Part shown: positions 46,078-54,867 of the stretch, in pieces
Position numbering within the stretch: position 1 is the stretch's first letter
Layout: every line of letters begins with the position of its first letter
Assembly (NCBI RefSeq): GCF_000022365.1
Contig: NC_012804.1
Location: 124,001-188,000 of the forward strand
Length of the DNA stretch: 64,000 bases
Source of the DNA: Thermococcus gammatolerans EJ3
Lineage (GTDB): Archaea; Methanobacteriota_B; Thermococci; Thermococcales; Thermococcaceae
Reading direction: 5' to 3'
Notes under the pieces: generated by a model
What the model was told of the DNA's origin: nothing
The model's database searches: none
The model's input: the letters and a program-made list of their open reading frames with translations, nothing else
Translations under genes and position numbers: made by a program

Positions 46078-46746
46078 ATGGACATAGCGAAGTATATCGA
46101 CCATACAAACCTAAAGCCCTACGCTACCAAGGAGGACATAATTAAGCTCTGCGATGAGGCGATTCAGTACGGTTTCTACGCCGTCTGCGTCAACCCCTAC
46201 CGCGTCAAGCTCGCCAAGGAATACCTGAGCGAGAAGAAGGCCGACGTTAAGGTAGCGAGCGTTATAGGCTTCCCGCTCGGGGCAACTCCCACCGAGGTCA
46301 AGGTCTTTGAAGCGAGGAAAGCTCTGGAAGATGGAGCTGATGAGCTTGACATGGTCATAAACATAGGCGCGCTCAAGGATGGGGACTACGACTACGTGAA
46401 GAGGGACATAGAGGAGGTCGTCAAGGTAGCACACGAAAAGGGGGCCAAGGTCAAGGTCATAATCGAGACCTGCTACCTCACCGAGGAGGAGAAAATCAAG
46501 GCCTGTGAGCTAGCGAAAGAAGCTGGAGCGGACTTCGTGAAAACCTCGACCGGCTTTGGAACCGGTGGTGCGACGGTCGAGGATGTAAGGCTCATGAGGA
46601 AGGTTGTGGGGCCTGAGATGGGCGTCAAAGCCGCCGGGGGAATCAGGACTTACGAACAGGCCCTCGCCATGATAGAGGCCGGTGCGAACAGGATAGGCAC
46701 TTCGAGCGGTGTGAGGATCGTGGAGGGGGCAAGGAATGCCGAGTAA
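46078..46746 (+). CDS. deoC: Deoxyribose-phosphate aldolase
   Basis: A class I aldolase that splits 2-deoxyribose-5-phosphate into glyceraldehyde-3-phosphate and acetaldehyde, 222 aa. The TIM-barrel catalytic residues are D91 (ELDMVINIG), K155 (Schiff base, VKTSTGFG) and K184 (VKAAGGIR). ATG 46078 follows GGTGGTGGGG. Its last 11 bases overlap the start of a DUF1884 gene, a pairing that suggests it is cargo of an encapsulin-like shell protein. Confidence 0.96.
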   Translation: MDIAKYIDHTNLKPYATKEDIIKLCDEAIQYGFYAVCVNPYRVKLAKEYLSEKKADVKVASVIGFPLGATPTEVKVFEARKALEDGADELDMVINIGALKDGDYDYVKRDIEEVVKVAHEKGAKVKVIIETCYLTEEEKIKACELAKEAGADFVKTSTGFGTGGATVEDVRLMRKVVGPEMGVKAAGGIRTYEQALAMIEAGANRIGTSSGVRIVEGARNAE

Positions 46747-47023
46747 GGAGGAGATGCTCGAGCTCATCGAGAGGGCCTCCCAGGAACTGAGGGAAGAGGG
46801 TGTCAACCCCGACATTCTCCTGGCGGGTCCGGGTTTCGTTGAGGTTATGGGTGAGCTCTTGGACGTGCTCGACCTTCCCGTTTACGTCATAAAGGAGCTT
46901 GAGTACGATGCGGTCATAGCGGACTCTCGCTACCTCGGACAGGTAAGGAAGGCCTCAAAGAGGATCTCCATCGAGCCTCTCCTCGTTGAGGAGAACGTCT
47001 GGGAAGAAATAAGGAAGCTCTGA
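46736..47023 (+). CDS. DUF1884 protein, HK97 A-domain encapsulin-like (family 4)
   Basis: A 95-aa protein. A helical N terminus is followed by [17 protein letters not shown] and then [22 protein letters not shown]-type strands and KRISIEP, the same layout I recall for P. furiosus PF0899 (DUF1884; NPDI..G, DAVV-DS-LG, KRI-I). This fold matches only the A-domain of HK97-type capsid proteins, and such proteins were grouped as family 4 encapsulins found in two-gene operons with enzymes including DeoC. The overlap with deoC supports coupled synthesis. Assembly into a shell is unproven. Confidence 0.75.
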   Translation: MPSKEEMLELIERASQELREEGVNPDILLAGPGFVEVMGELLDVLDLPVYVIKELEYDAVIADSRYLGQVRKASKRISIEPLLVEENVWEEIRKL

Positions 47024-47602
47024 TCACTTCTTTCTCTCTATTGGTTCCGGCCAGTTTTCCAGTTTTTTCACATAGAACGCCGCTCCCGTCCCAAGGATCA
47101 CTCCCGTAACGATTGAGACAGTTTTGGGGGCAAGAACCGCCTGGACATCGGTTACACCATTGATCAGAAGATACGCGTACTCGCCGCTCAGAATTGTTAT
47201 GCCCGCAAGAACGGAACCCACGAGGAGCGTCGAGAAGTCAGAACCTTTCTTTGCCAGTATCCCTGCGACCGCACTGGCGGCTGAGCAGAGCATGAGACAT
47301 AGAGCGATCTCTTCCGTTCCCGCCCCCGTCGAATAGACCGCCACTGCTATGCCAAAGGCTCCGGAGATTCCGCCTATCCAGCCGAACGTTAGACTTGAGA
47401 AGATCAGCCCCACATAGCTCAGGTCCATCCCGTTCTCTCTCACGAACGAGAGGCCCAGGGAGAGTGCAAACGAGAACGAAACGGCGGAGAGGACCAGGTT
47501 GTTGCCAACGTTAAAGTTCTCTCTGTTCCGGATCAGGAAGCTCAGATACACCGTAAGAAAGAGGAACACAAGCGCCTTCAGCCAGAGCGGGTTTACATCC
47601 AT
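47024..47602 (-). CDS. Multi-spanning membrane protein of unknown function
   Basis: A 192-aa protein with about six hydrophobic segments and short Gly/Ser-rich loops (FGWIGGISGAFGIAVAV), ending in a basic tail. No family was recognised. The start at ATG 47602 is preferred (GGGATGGA); the longer frame adds a charged, unlikely N terminus. The stop is immediately next to the convergent DUF1884 stop, with no gap. Confidence 0.65.
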   Translation of the reverse strand: MDVNPLWLKALVFLFLTVYLSFLIRNRENFNVGNNLVLSAVSFSFALSLGLSFVRENGMDLSYVGLIFSSLTFGWIGGISGAFGIAVAVYSTGAGTEEIALCLMLCSAASAVAGILAKKGSDFSTLLVGSVLAGITILSGEYAYLLINGVTDVQAVLAPKTVSIVTGVILGTGAAFYVKKLENWPEPIERKK

Positions 47603-47676
47603 ATTCCATCCCAGCTGGAGTAAAGCTTCCTCCTTAAATCCTTTTCCCAGAAACGAAAGGGAAGAAGGGCGGGAAC

Positions 47677-49014
47677 TCACTTGAGGGCGGCCTTGAGGGC
47701 GTCCTCGAAAATCTCCATCGCGATGTCGATTTCCTCCTTGGTGACGATGAGCGGTGGGATGAAGCGGATGCTGTTGTCGCCGCAGCCGAGCAAGACGAGT
47801 CCGCGCTTCGCGGCCTCTCCGACAATCCTGTCCCTGAGCTCGGGGTACTTCTCCTTGGTGTCCTTGCTCTTGACAATCTCGACGGCCTGCGCGAGACCGA
47901 GACCGCGGGCGTCTCCTATGACCTCGTAGTTCTCCTTGAGCTCCTCAAGTATCTTGTGGAGGTAGTCGCCGACCTCCTGGACGTGCGGAAGGAGCTCCTT
48001 GACAATCTCGACGACCTCTATTCCAGCGGCAATGGCAACGGGGTTGCCACCGAAGGTTGTCGCGTGCCTTCCGGGCTTGTCGAAGCTTATCTCCTTCCTG
48101 TGGACGACACCCGCTAACGGAAGTCCTCCGCCGATGGCCTTACCGAACTGGATGAGGTCAGGCTCGACTCCGAAGTGCTCGATGGCCCAGAACTTGCCTG
48201 TCCTGCCTATGCCCATCTGAACCTCGTCGTCAGCCAATAGGATTCCGTACTCGTCGGCGAACTTCTTGAGCTCCTTGAAGAAGTTCTTCGGCGGGACGAC
48301 GTAGCCACCCTCACCCTGTATCGGCTCGAAGAATATCGCACCGACCTCATGGGGCGGGACGTGCCTGAAGACGTACTCCTCGATGAAGTCGAGGACGCGG
48401 TTTATGAGCTCGTCGGGCTCGTCGTAGCCGTCGATTCCCCAGGTGTTCCTGTATGGGTTCGGGTAGGGTATGTGGGTGACTCCCGGCATGGTCGGGAAGA
48501 AGCCGTCCTGCTGGACCCACTTGCTGGCGGTAAGGCTCAGAACGGCCTGGGTCCTTCCGTGGAAGGCGTGGTAAAACGCCAGGAACTGCTTCCTCCCAGT
48601 CCCGTACTTGACGAGCTTCATGGCGGCCTCGTTGGCCTCGGCACCGCTGTTGCTGTAAACGACTTTCTTCTCGAAGTCTCCAGGAGCGAGCTCGATGAGC
48701 TTCTCTGCCAGAACGACGGCGTTCTCGTAGAAGAAGTCGGTGAGCGAGTAGTGGGTGAACTTCTCGGCCTGCTTCTTTATCGCCTCGACGACGCGCGGGT
48801 GGGCGTGGCCGACGTTTATGACTCCAACACCGCTCGCGAAGTCGTAGAAGACGTTTCCGTCAACGTCGTAGACCCTTATCCCTTCACCGCGCTCGATGAC
48901 TATCGGGAGGTTCTCGGGATCTTGGGTTGTCATGGCGAGGTACTTGAAGTTCCTCTCTATTACTTCCCTTGCCTTTGGTCCGGGGAGCTCTTTAACGTTC
49001 GGTCTAACCACCAT
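47677..49014 (-). CDS. Class III PLP aminotransferase, ornithine-aminotransferase-like
   Basis: A 445-aa pyridoxal-phosphate enzyme. [49 protein letters not shown] and the Schiff-base Lys in [15 protein letters not shown] are all intact. In Thermococcales this group contains omega-aminotransferases for ornithine/lysine and broad-range amino-acid racemases, so the exact reaction is open. ATG 49014 follows GGTGATGGAC; TATA is at about 49043-49054 (reverse GTTATATAG). Confidence 0.88.
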   Translation of the reverse strand: MVVRPNVKELPGPKAREVIERNFKYLAMTTQDPENLPIVIERGEGIRVYDVDGNVFYDFASGVGVINVGHAHPRVVEAIKKQAEKFTHYSLTDFFYENAVVLAEKLIELAPGDFEKKVVYSNSGAEANEAAMKLVKYGTGRKQFLAFYHAFHGRTQAVLSLTASKWVQQDGFFPTMPGVTHIPYPNPYRNTWGIDGYDEPDELINRVLDFIEEYVFRHVPPHEVGAIFFEPIQGEGGYVVPPKNFFKELKKFADEYGILLADDEVQMGIGRTGKFWAIEHFGVEPDLIQFGKAIGGGLPLAGVVHRKEISFDKPGRHATTFGGNPVAIAAGIEVVEIVKELLPHVQEVGDYLHKILEELKENYEVIGDARGLGLAQAVEIVKSKDTKEKYPELRDRIVGEAAKRGLVLLGCGDNSIRFIPPLIVTKEEIDIAMEIFEDALKAALK

Positions 49015-49148
49015 GTCCATCACCGGGCGAAGCTCAACGTTCGACTATATAACTCTATGCTCAATGATGAACATCTTTGACCGAAAGTTTTTCGAAAAGA
49101 GGATGGGGAGAGCGGTTATAGTCCAGAAAAGGGAAGGAAGGCGTAAAG

Positions 49149-50141
49149 TCACTCCCCGTTCTTCTCGGCCCACTTCTCAAGGAACTCCTTGGCGGAATTT
49201 GCCGCTATCGCTCCCTGGCCGACCGCGACCGCTATCTGTTTGAAGACGTTGGTTATATCTCCCGCCGCGAATATCCCCGGAACCTTGGTGCGCATGTGCA
49301 TATCAACTGGAATGTACCCGTAGTCGTCGGTTATGCCGAGGTGCTTGACGAAATCCGTTTTGGGCTCGTAGCCGATGAAGATGAACACTCCATCAACTTT
49401 CATCTCCTTCTCCTCACCCGTCTTGACGTTCTTCAGCCTTACAGCTTCGACCTTATCCTTTCCGATTATCTCTGTGACAACGGTGTCAAGTATCGCCGGA
49501 ATCCCGCTCTCCCTAAAGCGGTCCTGCAGTATCTTGTCGGCCCTGAACTTCTGCCTCCTGTGGACGAGCGTTACGTCAACGCCGATGCTCTTGAGATAGA
49601 GCGCCTCCTGAAGGGCCGTGTTCCCGCCGCCGACGACGATGACCTTCTTGCCCTTGAAGAGTGGGCCGTCGCAGGTGGCGCAGTAGGAAACTCCCTTCCC
49701 CGTGAGTTCCTCCTCGCCCGGAACCTTGAGTTTCCTGGGTGCTGCACCAACCGCTATTATTATCGTTTTCGCGCGGTATTCTTTGCCGTTTTTGGTCTTC
49801 ACCGTGAACTTGCACGGCCCCTCGTAGTAGGCGCATTCAGCGGGGTCAATCCTCTCGACCTCGTCGAAGACGATATCAACGCCGAGCCTCTTGACGTGCT
49901 CGTGCATTCTCGCAGTCAGCTCGGAACCGCTTATTCCCTCGGGGAAACCTGGATAGTTCTCTATCAGATCCGTCAGCGCCATGTTTCCGCCCAAATCTTT
50001 GCTGAGGATGAGGGTTTCTAAACCAAAGCGAGCCGCGTATATCGCCGCCGTAAAGCCCGCTGGACCCGCTCCTATGATAAGAACGTCCCAGAGCTTCTTT
50101 TCGTACTCCCCTCCTCGTGAAAATCCTCCCAGGCTGAACAT
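49149..50141 (-). CDS. trxB: Thioredoxin-disulfide reductase
   Basis: An NAD(P)H-dependent flavoprotein of 330 aa that reduces thioredoxin/glutaredoxin-like proteins. FAD-binding IIGAGPAGFTAAIYAARFG, redox-active CATC (SYCATCDGPLF), NAD(P)-binding VVGGGNTALQEA and the C-terminal GIFAAGDI are intact. ATG 50141 follows GGAGGTGGGAGAA. The promoter TATA TTTTAAATAA (reverse) is at about 50171-50182. It likely supports the protein-disulfide redox cycle of the cell. Confidence 0.95.
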   Translation of the reverse strand: MFSLGGFSRGGEYEKKLWDVLIIGAGPAGFTAAIYAARFGLETLILSKDLGGNMALTDLIENYPGFPEGISGSELTARMHEHVKRLGVDIVFDEVERIDPAECAYYEGPCKFTVKTKNGKEYRAKTIIIAVGAAPRKLKVPGEEELTGKGVSYCATCDGPLFKGKKVIVVGGGNTALQEALYLKSIGVDVTLVHRRQKFRADKILQDRFRESGIPAILDTVVTEIIGKDKVEAVRLKNVKTGEEKEMKVDGVFIFIGYEPKTDFVKHLGITDDYGYIPVDMHMRTKVPGIFAAGDITNVFKQIAVAVGQGAIAANSAKEFLEKWAEKNGE

Positions 50142-50208
50142 TTCTCCCACCTCCGCGCTTTCCTAACGTGGGTTATTTAAAAGGATTGTTGCCCAAAAAT
50201 GGGTAAAA

Positions 50209-50742
50209 TTAAACGAGCTTTATCGATCCATCGAGGGTCAGATGAAGCGTGTAGCCGAGGAAAGCCGCAAGACCGACGTAAACTCCTTCCCCGAGGCTTA
50301 ATTTCAGCCCATATCCAGCTAAGGCAAAGGCGAGGAATCCATAAACCGCCGCGAAGAGGAGCGAATGAACTATCCCCCTGTGCCTCGGCATCAAGGCCGT
50401 GAAGAGATACCACGCGATGATGCCTCCCAGGGCGCCGAGTACCCACGCAACCACTGGATTAAGCCATTCTGGGCTGAGGTTTACCTTATCGCCGGCCCAG
50501 AGGAAGACCGCGCTCCCAACGGCAACGCTGATTATTGGTTTTGAACCCCTGTGGATGAGTGCATCGGGGTGGTCCATGTCCGGCAGATCACTTCCCAGGA
50601 CGTAAAGGGCGTAGCCAAGAATTAACGCCGTTGGCGTGAGTTCAATCGGTAGCTTGGCGTAAACCTTCAGGAGCTCCCCTATGAGCACCGCCACTGGATA
50701 TGTGGCTATCCCACTGAGGACGTGGACGTCGTAGTTTGGCAA
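50209..50742 (-). CDS. Membrane-bound metal-dependent hydrolase-like protein (DUF457/YdjM type)
   Basis: A 177-aa protein with about four TM segments and the metal-ligand pattern GSDLPDMDHP ... HRG ... HRGIVHS, ending in a Leu-His-Leu-Thr-Leu-Asp segment typical of the YdjM/DUF457 family. The start is an unusual TTG at 50742 with GGAGGAGTGAAG upstream; the first internal ATG is far inside. It lies 3 bases after the AAA+ ATPase gene, so the two are one operon. Confidence 0.8.
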   Translation of the reverse strand: MPNYDVHVLSGIATYPVAVLIGELLKVYAKLPIELTPTALILGYALYVLGSDLPDMDHPDALIHRGSKPIISVAVGSAVFLWAGDKVNLSPEWLNPVVAWVLGALGGIIAWYLFTALMPRHRGIVHSLLFAAVYGFLAFALAGYGLKLSLGEGVYVGLAAFLGYTLHLTLDGSIKLV

Positions 50743-50745
50743 ACT

Positions 50746-51936
50746 TCACTCCTCCTTCTCCTCGAGGAACTTCCTGACGTAGTGGGGGACCTTGTAGTTT
50801 CCTCCGGGATCGCCAACGAGGAACCCTATCGCGACGAGCTTGTTCAGGGCCTCGTAGACCTGATTCGCTGGTCTCTTAAGTTCTTTGGCAACGCTTATGT
50901 AGCTTACCGGTCCGCCGTTGAACTTCTCGACTATGACCTTTACGAGGTCGCGGTAGTCCTTCGGAACCCTTCTGAGGTACTCCTCAAGGCTCTTGGGTTC
51001 CTCGAGTATTGTGCTCACCACGAGCTCGTCTATCGGGTCGAAGGCGCGCTTCGCGGCCTCGCTGAGAACGTAATGGAGGAGTCTTAGAATCTGTCTCGGA
51101 TTGCCCTTCGCGAGATCGTGGATGAGCTTTATCGCCTCGTCTGTGAATGGGTAGATGGGATCGTCGGTGTCCCTTATGCGGACGCGGTTGAGCCTCTTCT
51201 TCACGAGCTCGAAGGTTTCTTCAACGCTCATTGGCCTGAGCTTGAACTCGTAGTGAAGGCGCATGAAGAAAGCCGGGAAGATCTTGGAGTACTCCTCGTA
51301 GGCCTCGGGAATGCAGGCGAAGGCAACAATGCAGCCCGGCGGCATCGTGCTTATTACGTGCCTGAGCATCTCGAAAAACTGTATCTTCTCCTGCTCCCTC
51401 GCGCCCTGCATGTTTTCGAGCTCGTCAAGAAGCAAAGCTGAGTATGGATATTTCCTGAGCTGCTGGACGAGGAGTTCAGCTATGTCCCTGCTCTTGTATT
51501 CCTTTGTGTCGCTGAGCATTTTTTCAAGTCTGTCTATGAACCCGAGCTTTCTCGAGAGATTTTCAAGGAAAATGTTCGTCCTGCTCCTCGGAGGTTTCAG
51601 TGCATAGAAGATGTCACGGGTGAGCTTGAGTATGTCGTTTGTATCGACCTTAACGTAGATCGCCTTGCCCCCCTCCCTCTCGATGGCCTTGGCGATGCTT
51701 TTGAGCCTCTGGGTCTTTCCCATTCCCAGCGGTCCGACTATGCTCATTGCTATCGAGCTCTTGTTGCCGATTACCTCGGAGATAATCATGGAAAGCTTCA
51801 TATCGACCTCTTGATAAACGTGAATGGCCTCAACGTCCTCTATGCCTTCACTCGCCAGCTGTTCAAATGGATTCCTTGAGAGGCCGTAGATCTCGTAGCT
51901 CTGAACGGGATAAACTTTAAGTTCCTCGCTCTCCAT
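50746..51936 (-). CDS. Orc1/Cdc6-like AAA+ ATPase
   Basis: A 396-aa AAA+ ATPase with Walker A GPLGMGKT, Walker B LLLDELEN and a C-terminal winged helix (SYISVAKELKRPANQVYEALNKL). The layout is like Cdc6/Orc1 and STAND-type ATPases, but the sequence is far from the initiator at 1431-2675, and the sensor and ISM regions are not the Orc1 type. It could be a DNA-bound regulator or membrane-linked switch, given the operon with a DUF457 protein. ATG 51936 follows AGGTGGTTTAA. Confidence 0.8.
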   Translation of the reverse strand: MESEELKVYPVQSYEIYGLSRNPFEQLASEGIEDVEAIHVYQEVDMKLSMIISEVIGNKSSIAMSIVGPLGMGKTQRLKSIAKAIEREGGKAIYVKVDTNDILKLTRDIFYALKPPRSRTNIFLENLSRKLGFIDRLEKMLSDTKEYKSRDIAELLVQQLRKYPYSALLLDELENMQGAREQEKIQFFEMLRHVISTMPPGCIVAFACIPEAYEEYSKIFPAFFMRLHYEFKLRPMSVEETFELVKKRLNRVRIRDTDDPIYPFTDEAIKLIHDLAKGNPRQILRLLHYVLSEAAKRAFDPIDELVVSTILEEPKSLEEYLRRVPKDYRDLVKVIVEKFNGGPVSYISVAKELKRPANQVYEALNKLVAIGFLVGDPGGNYKVPHYVRKFLEEKEE

Positions 51937-51997
51937 TTAAACCACCTGGATTAATTTGTCGATTGAGATATAAAAGTTTGTCCACCGGTGAGCTGAG

Positions 51998-52483
51998 ATG
52001 GTTGTCCTTATCGTCACCTGTCCCCCCGGGAGGGAGGGGGACGCAATCCTCGAGCTGGAATGGGCCCTCGGCCGTGTTCGGGTAAGGGGAACTGACTGGA
52101 GGGGACTACTCGTAGCCGAAAGCCCCCTTTCAAAAGATGAGGCGATCGAGAGGCTCAAAAGATTCGAAACCCAGGCGATCCAGAGGGTTGTCCCCCTTGA
52201 CCTCCTTGTTCCCGCTTCCCTTGATGTGATAGAACAGAGGGCGATTGAGCTCATGGGAGGTAAAACCGGAACCTTTGCGGTCAGGGCAAGGGTGAGGGGG
52301 AACAAAAAGCTGAGGGAGATGGAACTTGAAAGGAAGATAGGAGAGGCCATCGTGAGGGCTTACGGCCTTAGGGTGAACCTCACCGACCCAGATTGGACCC
52401 TCGCCATCGAGGTCCTCGGGAAGAAAGCGGGCGTTGGTGTTCTAGGCAGGGGGGAGATCCTCAGGTTTAAGGTCGTTGAGTAG
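51998..52483 (+). CDS. THUMP domain protein (Tan1-like)
   Basis: A 161-aa RNA-binding protein with a THUMP fold: N-terminal ferredoxin-like part, then FAVRARVRGNKKLREMELERKIGEAIV and VNLTDPDWTLAIEVLG, the typical THUMP end. Without a catalytic domain it resembles Tan1, which helps tRNA C12 acetylation in eukaryotes. ATG 51998 follows GGTGAGCTGAG. It is divergent from the AAA+ gene and 11 bases ahead of an ASCH gene. Confidence 0.85.
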   Translation: MVVLIVTCPPGREGDAILELEWALGRVRVRGTDWRGLLVAESPLSKDEAIERLKRFETQAIQRVVPLDLLVPASLDVIEQRAIELMGGKTGTFAVRARVRGNKKLREMELERKIGEAIVRAYGLRVNLTDPDWTLAIEVLGKKAGVGVLGRGEILRFKVVE

Positions 52484-52494
52484 GGGGTGATCCT

Positions 52495-52845
52495 TTGAGA
52501 CGCTGGAAGATGGGCCTCCAGGAGGAGTACCTGAAGGCCATAGCTGAAGGCAAGAAAAAGATTGAAGGCAGATTGTACGACGAGAAGAGGCAGGCGATAA
52601 AGCCGGGCGACGAGATAGTCTTCGAGAACAAGCTCGTCTGCGTCGTGAAGGACCTGAGGGTCTACTCGTCCTTCAGGGAGATGCTCGAAAAAGAGGGTCT
52701 TGAGAACGTCCTGCCCGGAGTGAAGAGCATCGAGGAGGGCGTTAAGGTCTACAGAAAGTTTTATTCCGAGGAGAAGGAGAAGAAGTACGGCGTAGTTGCG
52801 ATAGAGGTCGAACCGGTGGCGTGGATTGGGGAGCCGTTAGAATGA
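52495..52845 (+). CDS. ASCH (PUA-like) domain protein
   Basis: A 116-aa protein of the ASCH family: GLQEEYLKAIAEGKKKIEGRLYDEKR with the conserved G-x-K-x-x-E-x-R signature, then IKPGDEIVFEN. ASCH proteins bind RNA or nucleosides; some hydrolyse N4-acetylcytidine. The pairing with a Tan1-like gene fits an ac4C-related role (inference). The start is TTG 52495 behind a strong GGGGGTGAT; ATG 52510 is too far from it. Confidence 0.85.
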   Translation: MRRWKMGLQEEYLKAIAEGKKKIEGRLYDEKRQAIKPGDEIVFENKLVCVVKDLRVYSSFREMLEKEGLENVLPGVKSIEEGVKVYRKFYSEEKEKKYGVVAIEVEPVAWIGEPLE

Positions 52846-52860
52846 GCCTATTTCTTGCCC

Positions 52861-52980
52861 TCATTTCTCGAACTCTTTCTTAATGGCCCTAAGGTTTTCA
52901 ATTGTCATCCAACATTCCTCCTCGCCCAGAATCCCCGTGATTTTCTCAAGCACCCAAGCGTTTCCTTCCGTTTCTTCCAT
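52861..52980 (-). CDS. Predicted 39-aa microprotein
   Basis: A short acidic frame beginning MEETEGNAW and ending KKEFEK, with two cysteine-free helices apart from one Cys. The ATG at 52980 has an excellent GGAGGTG site and a TATA TTTATTTATG about 25-35 bases further up, so it is likely translated. No family was recognised. The longer frame to 53100 runs through the promoter and is not supported. It is divergent from the DUF433 pseudogene. Confidence 0.5.
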   Translation of the reverse strand: MEETEGNAWVLEKITGILGEEECWMTIENLRAIKKEFEK

Positions 52981-53043
52981 AACAGCACCTCCGCAAAGGC
53001 TACATAAATAAACTGCAAAAAGCGTTTTAAGGTTACAGCTTAA

Positions 53044-53224
53044 ATGATTGGCGACAGAATCGGGATAAACCCCAAGAAAACGTGGTAGGCCCGTCATCAA
53101 GGGGACGAGGATTCCCGTTTACTTCATACTCGAACTCCTCACAAACGGCTGGAGCTTTGAAAACCTACTTGAGAGCTATCCACAACTGACGAAAGAAGAC
53201 TTAAACGCTCTTCTCAAAGGTTAA
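53044..53224 (+). pseudogene. DUF433 antitoxin-like gene, frameshifted
   Basis: The ATG at 53044 opens a frame reading MIGDRIGINPKKTW then a stop at 53086. From 53081 the next frame reads RGRPVIKGTRIPV...LELLTNGWSFENLLESYPQLTKEDLNALL to a stop at 53222, which is the DUF433 pattern. One extra A in the AAAA run at 53077-53080 explains the break. The C terminus is also shorter than usual. TATA GTTTTAAGG lies about 25 bases upstream, which would fit a leaderless mRNA. DUF433 is often an antitoxin-like partner; no toxin gene is adjacent. Confidence 0.75.
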
Positions 53225-53234
53225 AAGAAAGAAA

Positions 53235-54734
53235 TCACAGATACCTCTCCTTCACCCAGCGGATGAAGTAGTCCGGGTTCAGTTCCTCGCCGATGGCCTT
53301 CTTTAGGAGCTCCTTCGGCGGATAGATGCTTCCCCAGCGGTGTATCTTCTCCCTCAGCCAGGCCTTGATGGGCTCGAACTTCGCTTTGGCCACCTTGTCC
53401 TCGAAGTCGGGTATGTCCTTCTTCATGTGGTAGTAGAGCTGGCTCGCGAGGAGCGTTCCAATGCTGTAGGTCGGGAAGTAGCCTATTGTTCCGTGCGCCC
53501 AGTGGATGTCCTGAAGGATGCCCTCTGCATAGCTCTTAGGCCTTATGCCGAGGAGCCTCTCCATCTCCTCGTTCCAGAGCTCTGGTAAGTCTTTGGCCTT
53601 GACGCCCTCGTTGAGCATCATCCTCTCGAGCTTGAAGCGGAGCAGTATGTGGAAGTTGTAGGTGACGACGTCGGCCTCAGTTCTGATGAAGTCTGGCCTG
53701 ACCATGTTGAAGTATAGGTAGACGTCCTCCGGCGTGTAGTTGGTCATGAAGGGCAGGTTCTCCTTCAGGACGGGGTAGATTAGCCCCGCGAACTCCCTTG
53801 AGCGCCCGATGATGTTTTCCCAGAACCTGCTCTGGCTCTCGTGGATTCCAAGGGAGACACCACCTGCAATCGGGCTGAACATGAAGCGCTCGTCCTGCTG
53901 GAGCTCGTAGAGTGCATGCCCGAACTCGTGGACGGTGCTCAGTATCGTCCTCCTGAAGTCGTAGCCCTCGTAGCGCGTGGTTATCCTCACGTCCCTTATT
54001 CCGAACTCGGTCGTGAACGGGTGAGCAGAAACGTCGAGCCTTGAGCGAACTCCAAGCGGGAAGCCGAACTTCTCGAGAATCCAGAGGTTCACCTTCTCCA
54101 TCTGCTCCCTCTCATACTTCTCCTTCTCGAGGGGGTGGCTCTGCGGAACCTTGCCCTCTTCCATTATCCTCTCAAGGAGGGGCTTTAGTTCCTTCTCGAG
54201 CTTGTCGAACATCCTCTCGACTTCTTTAGTCCTGAGTCCCTCCTCGAACATGTCCAAGAGGGCGTCGTAGGGCTCCTCTTCGTAGCCGAGGTACTCAGCA
54301 GCCCTCTTGGCGAGATCAATTATTTTGTCGAGCCAGGGCTCGAACTTGGAGTAGTCGTCGGTCCTCTTGGCCTCTTCCCAGGCCTTGGTCGCCTGACTCG
54401 TAACCTCACTCATCTCCCTCAGGAACTCGGGCGGGAACGAGCGGCTGATTCTTATCGAGCGGTCGAGGACGCGAACGACGCCGCGCTCATACTCGTTGAG
54501 GTCCTCTATGCTCTTCGCCTTCTCAACGAGCTCGACGAAGTCCGGCTTGAGCAGAAACTCCTGGCTGAGGACTGAAAGCTCCCCCTGAGCAACGCTCCTC
54601 TCAAGGATTCCCTCCTTCGGCATGTTGACCTCCATGTCCCAGCCGAGAACGCTCTGGGCGTGGCCGATGGCCCATATCCTGCGGTACTTGGTCAGAATCT
54701 CTCTGATCGTCTCGTTCTGGAAGACGCTGTTCAT
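53235..54734 (-). CDS. Thermostable carboxypeptidase (M32 family)
   Basis: A metallocarboxypeptidase that trims peptides from the C terminus, 499 aa, near identical in pattern to the P. furiosus enzyme. The metal site is HEFGH (HExxH) with the downstream ESQSRFWEN glutamate and the DxRxT motif DVRITTRY. ATG 54734 follows GGTGGTGTTT. A single gene, convergent with the DUF433 remnant and divergent from a PfkB kinase. Confidence 0.96.
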   Translation of the reverse strand: MNSVFQNETIREILTKYRRIWAIGHAQSVLGWDMEVNMPKEGILERSVAQGELSVLSQEFLLKPDFVELVEKAKSIEDLNEYERGVVRVLDRSIRISRSFPPEFLREMSEVTSQATKAWEEAKRTDDYSKFEPWLDKIIDLAKRAAEYLGYEEEPYDALLDMFEEGLRTKEVERMFDKLEKELKPLLERIMEEGKVPQSHPLEKEKYEREQMEKVNLWILEKFGFPLGVRSRLDVSAHPFTTEFGIRDVRITTRYEGYDFRRTILSTVHEFGHALYELQQDERFMFSPIAGGVSLGIHESQSRFWENIIGRSREFAGLIYPVLKENLPFMTNYTPEDVYLYFNMVRPDFIRTEADVVTYNFHILLRFKLERMMLNEGVKAKDLPELWNEEMERLLGIRPKSYAEGILQDIHWAHGTIGYFPTYSIGTLLASQLYYHMKKDIPDFEDKVAKAKFEPIKAWLREKIHRWGSIYPPKELLKKAIGEELNPDYFIRWVKERYL

Positions 54735-54867
54735 AAACACCACCGGGAAACTTTGGAGGCCGAGCTTTTAAATCTTTTCGACGTCCATCTAAACGGAAAG
54801 TTGGAAGTGAATTACAACCATAAAAATCGCTTTAAGGGGGTAACGCTTACAGCGGTCGGGTGAAAAC

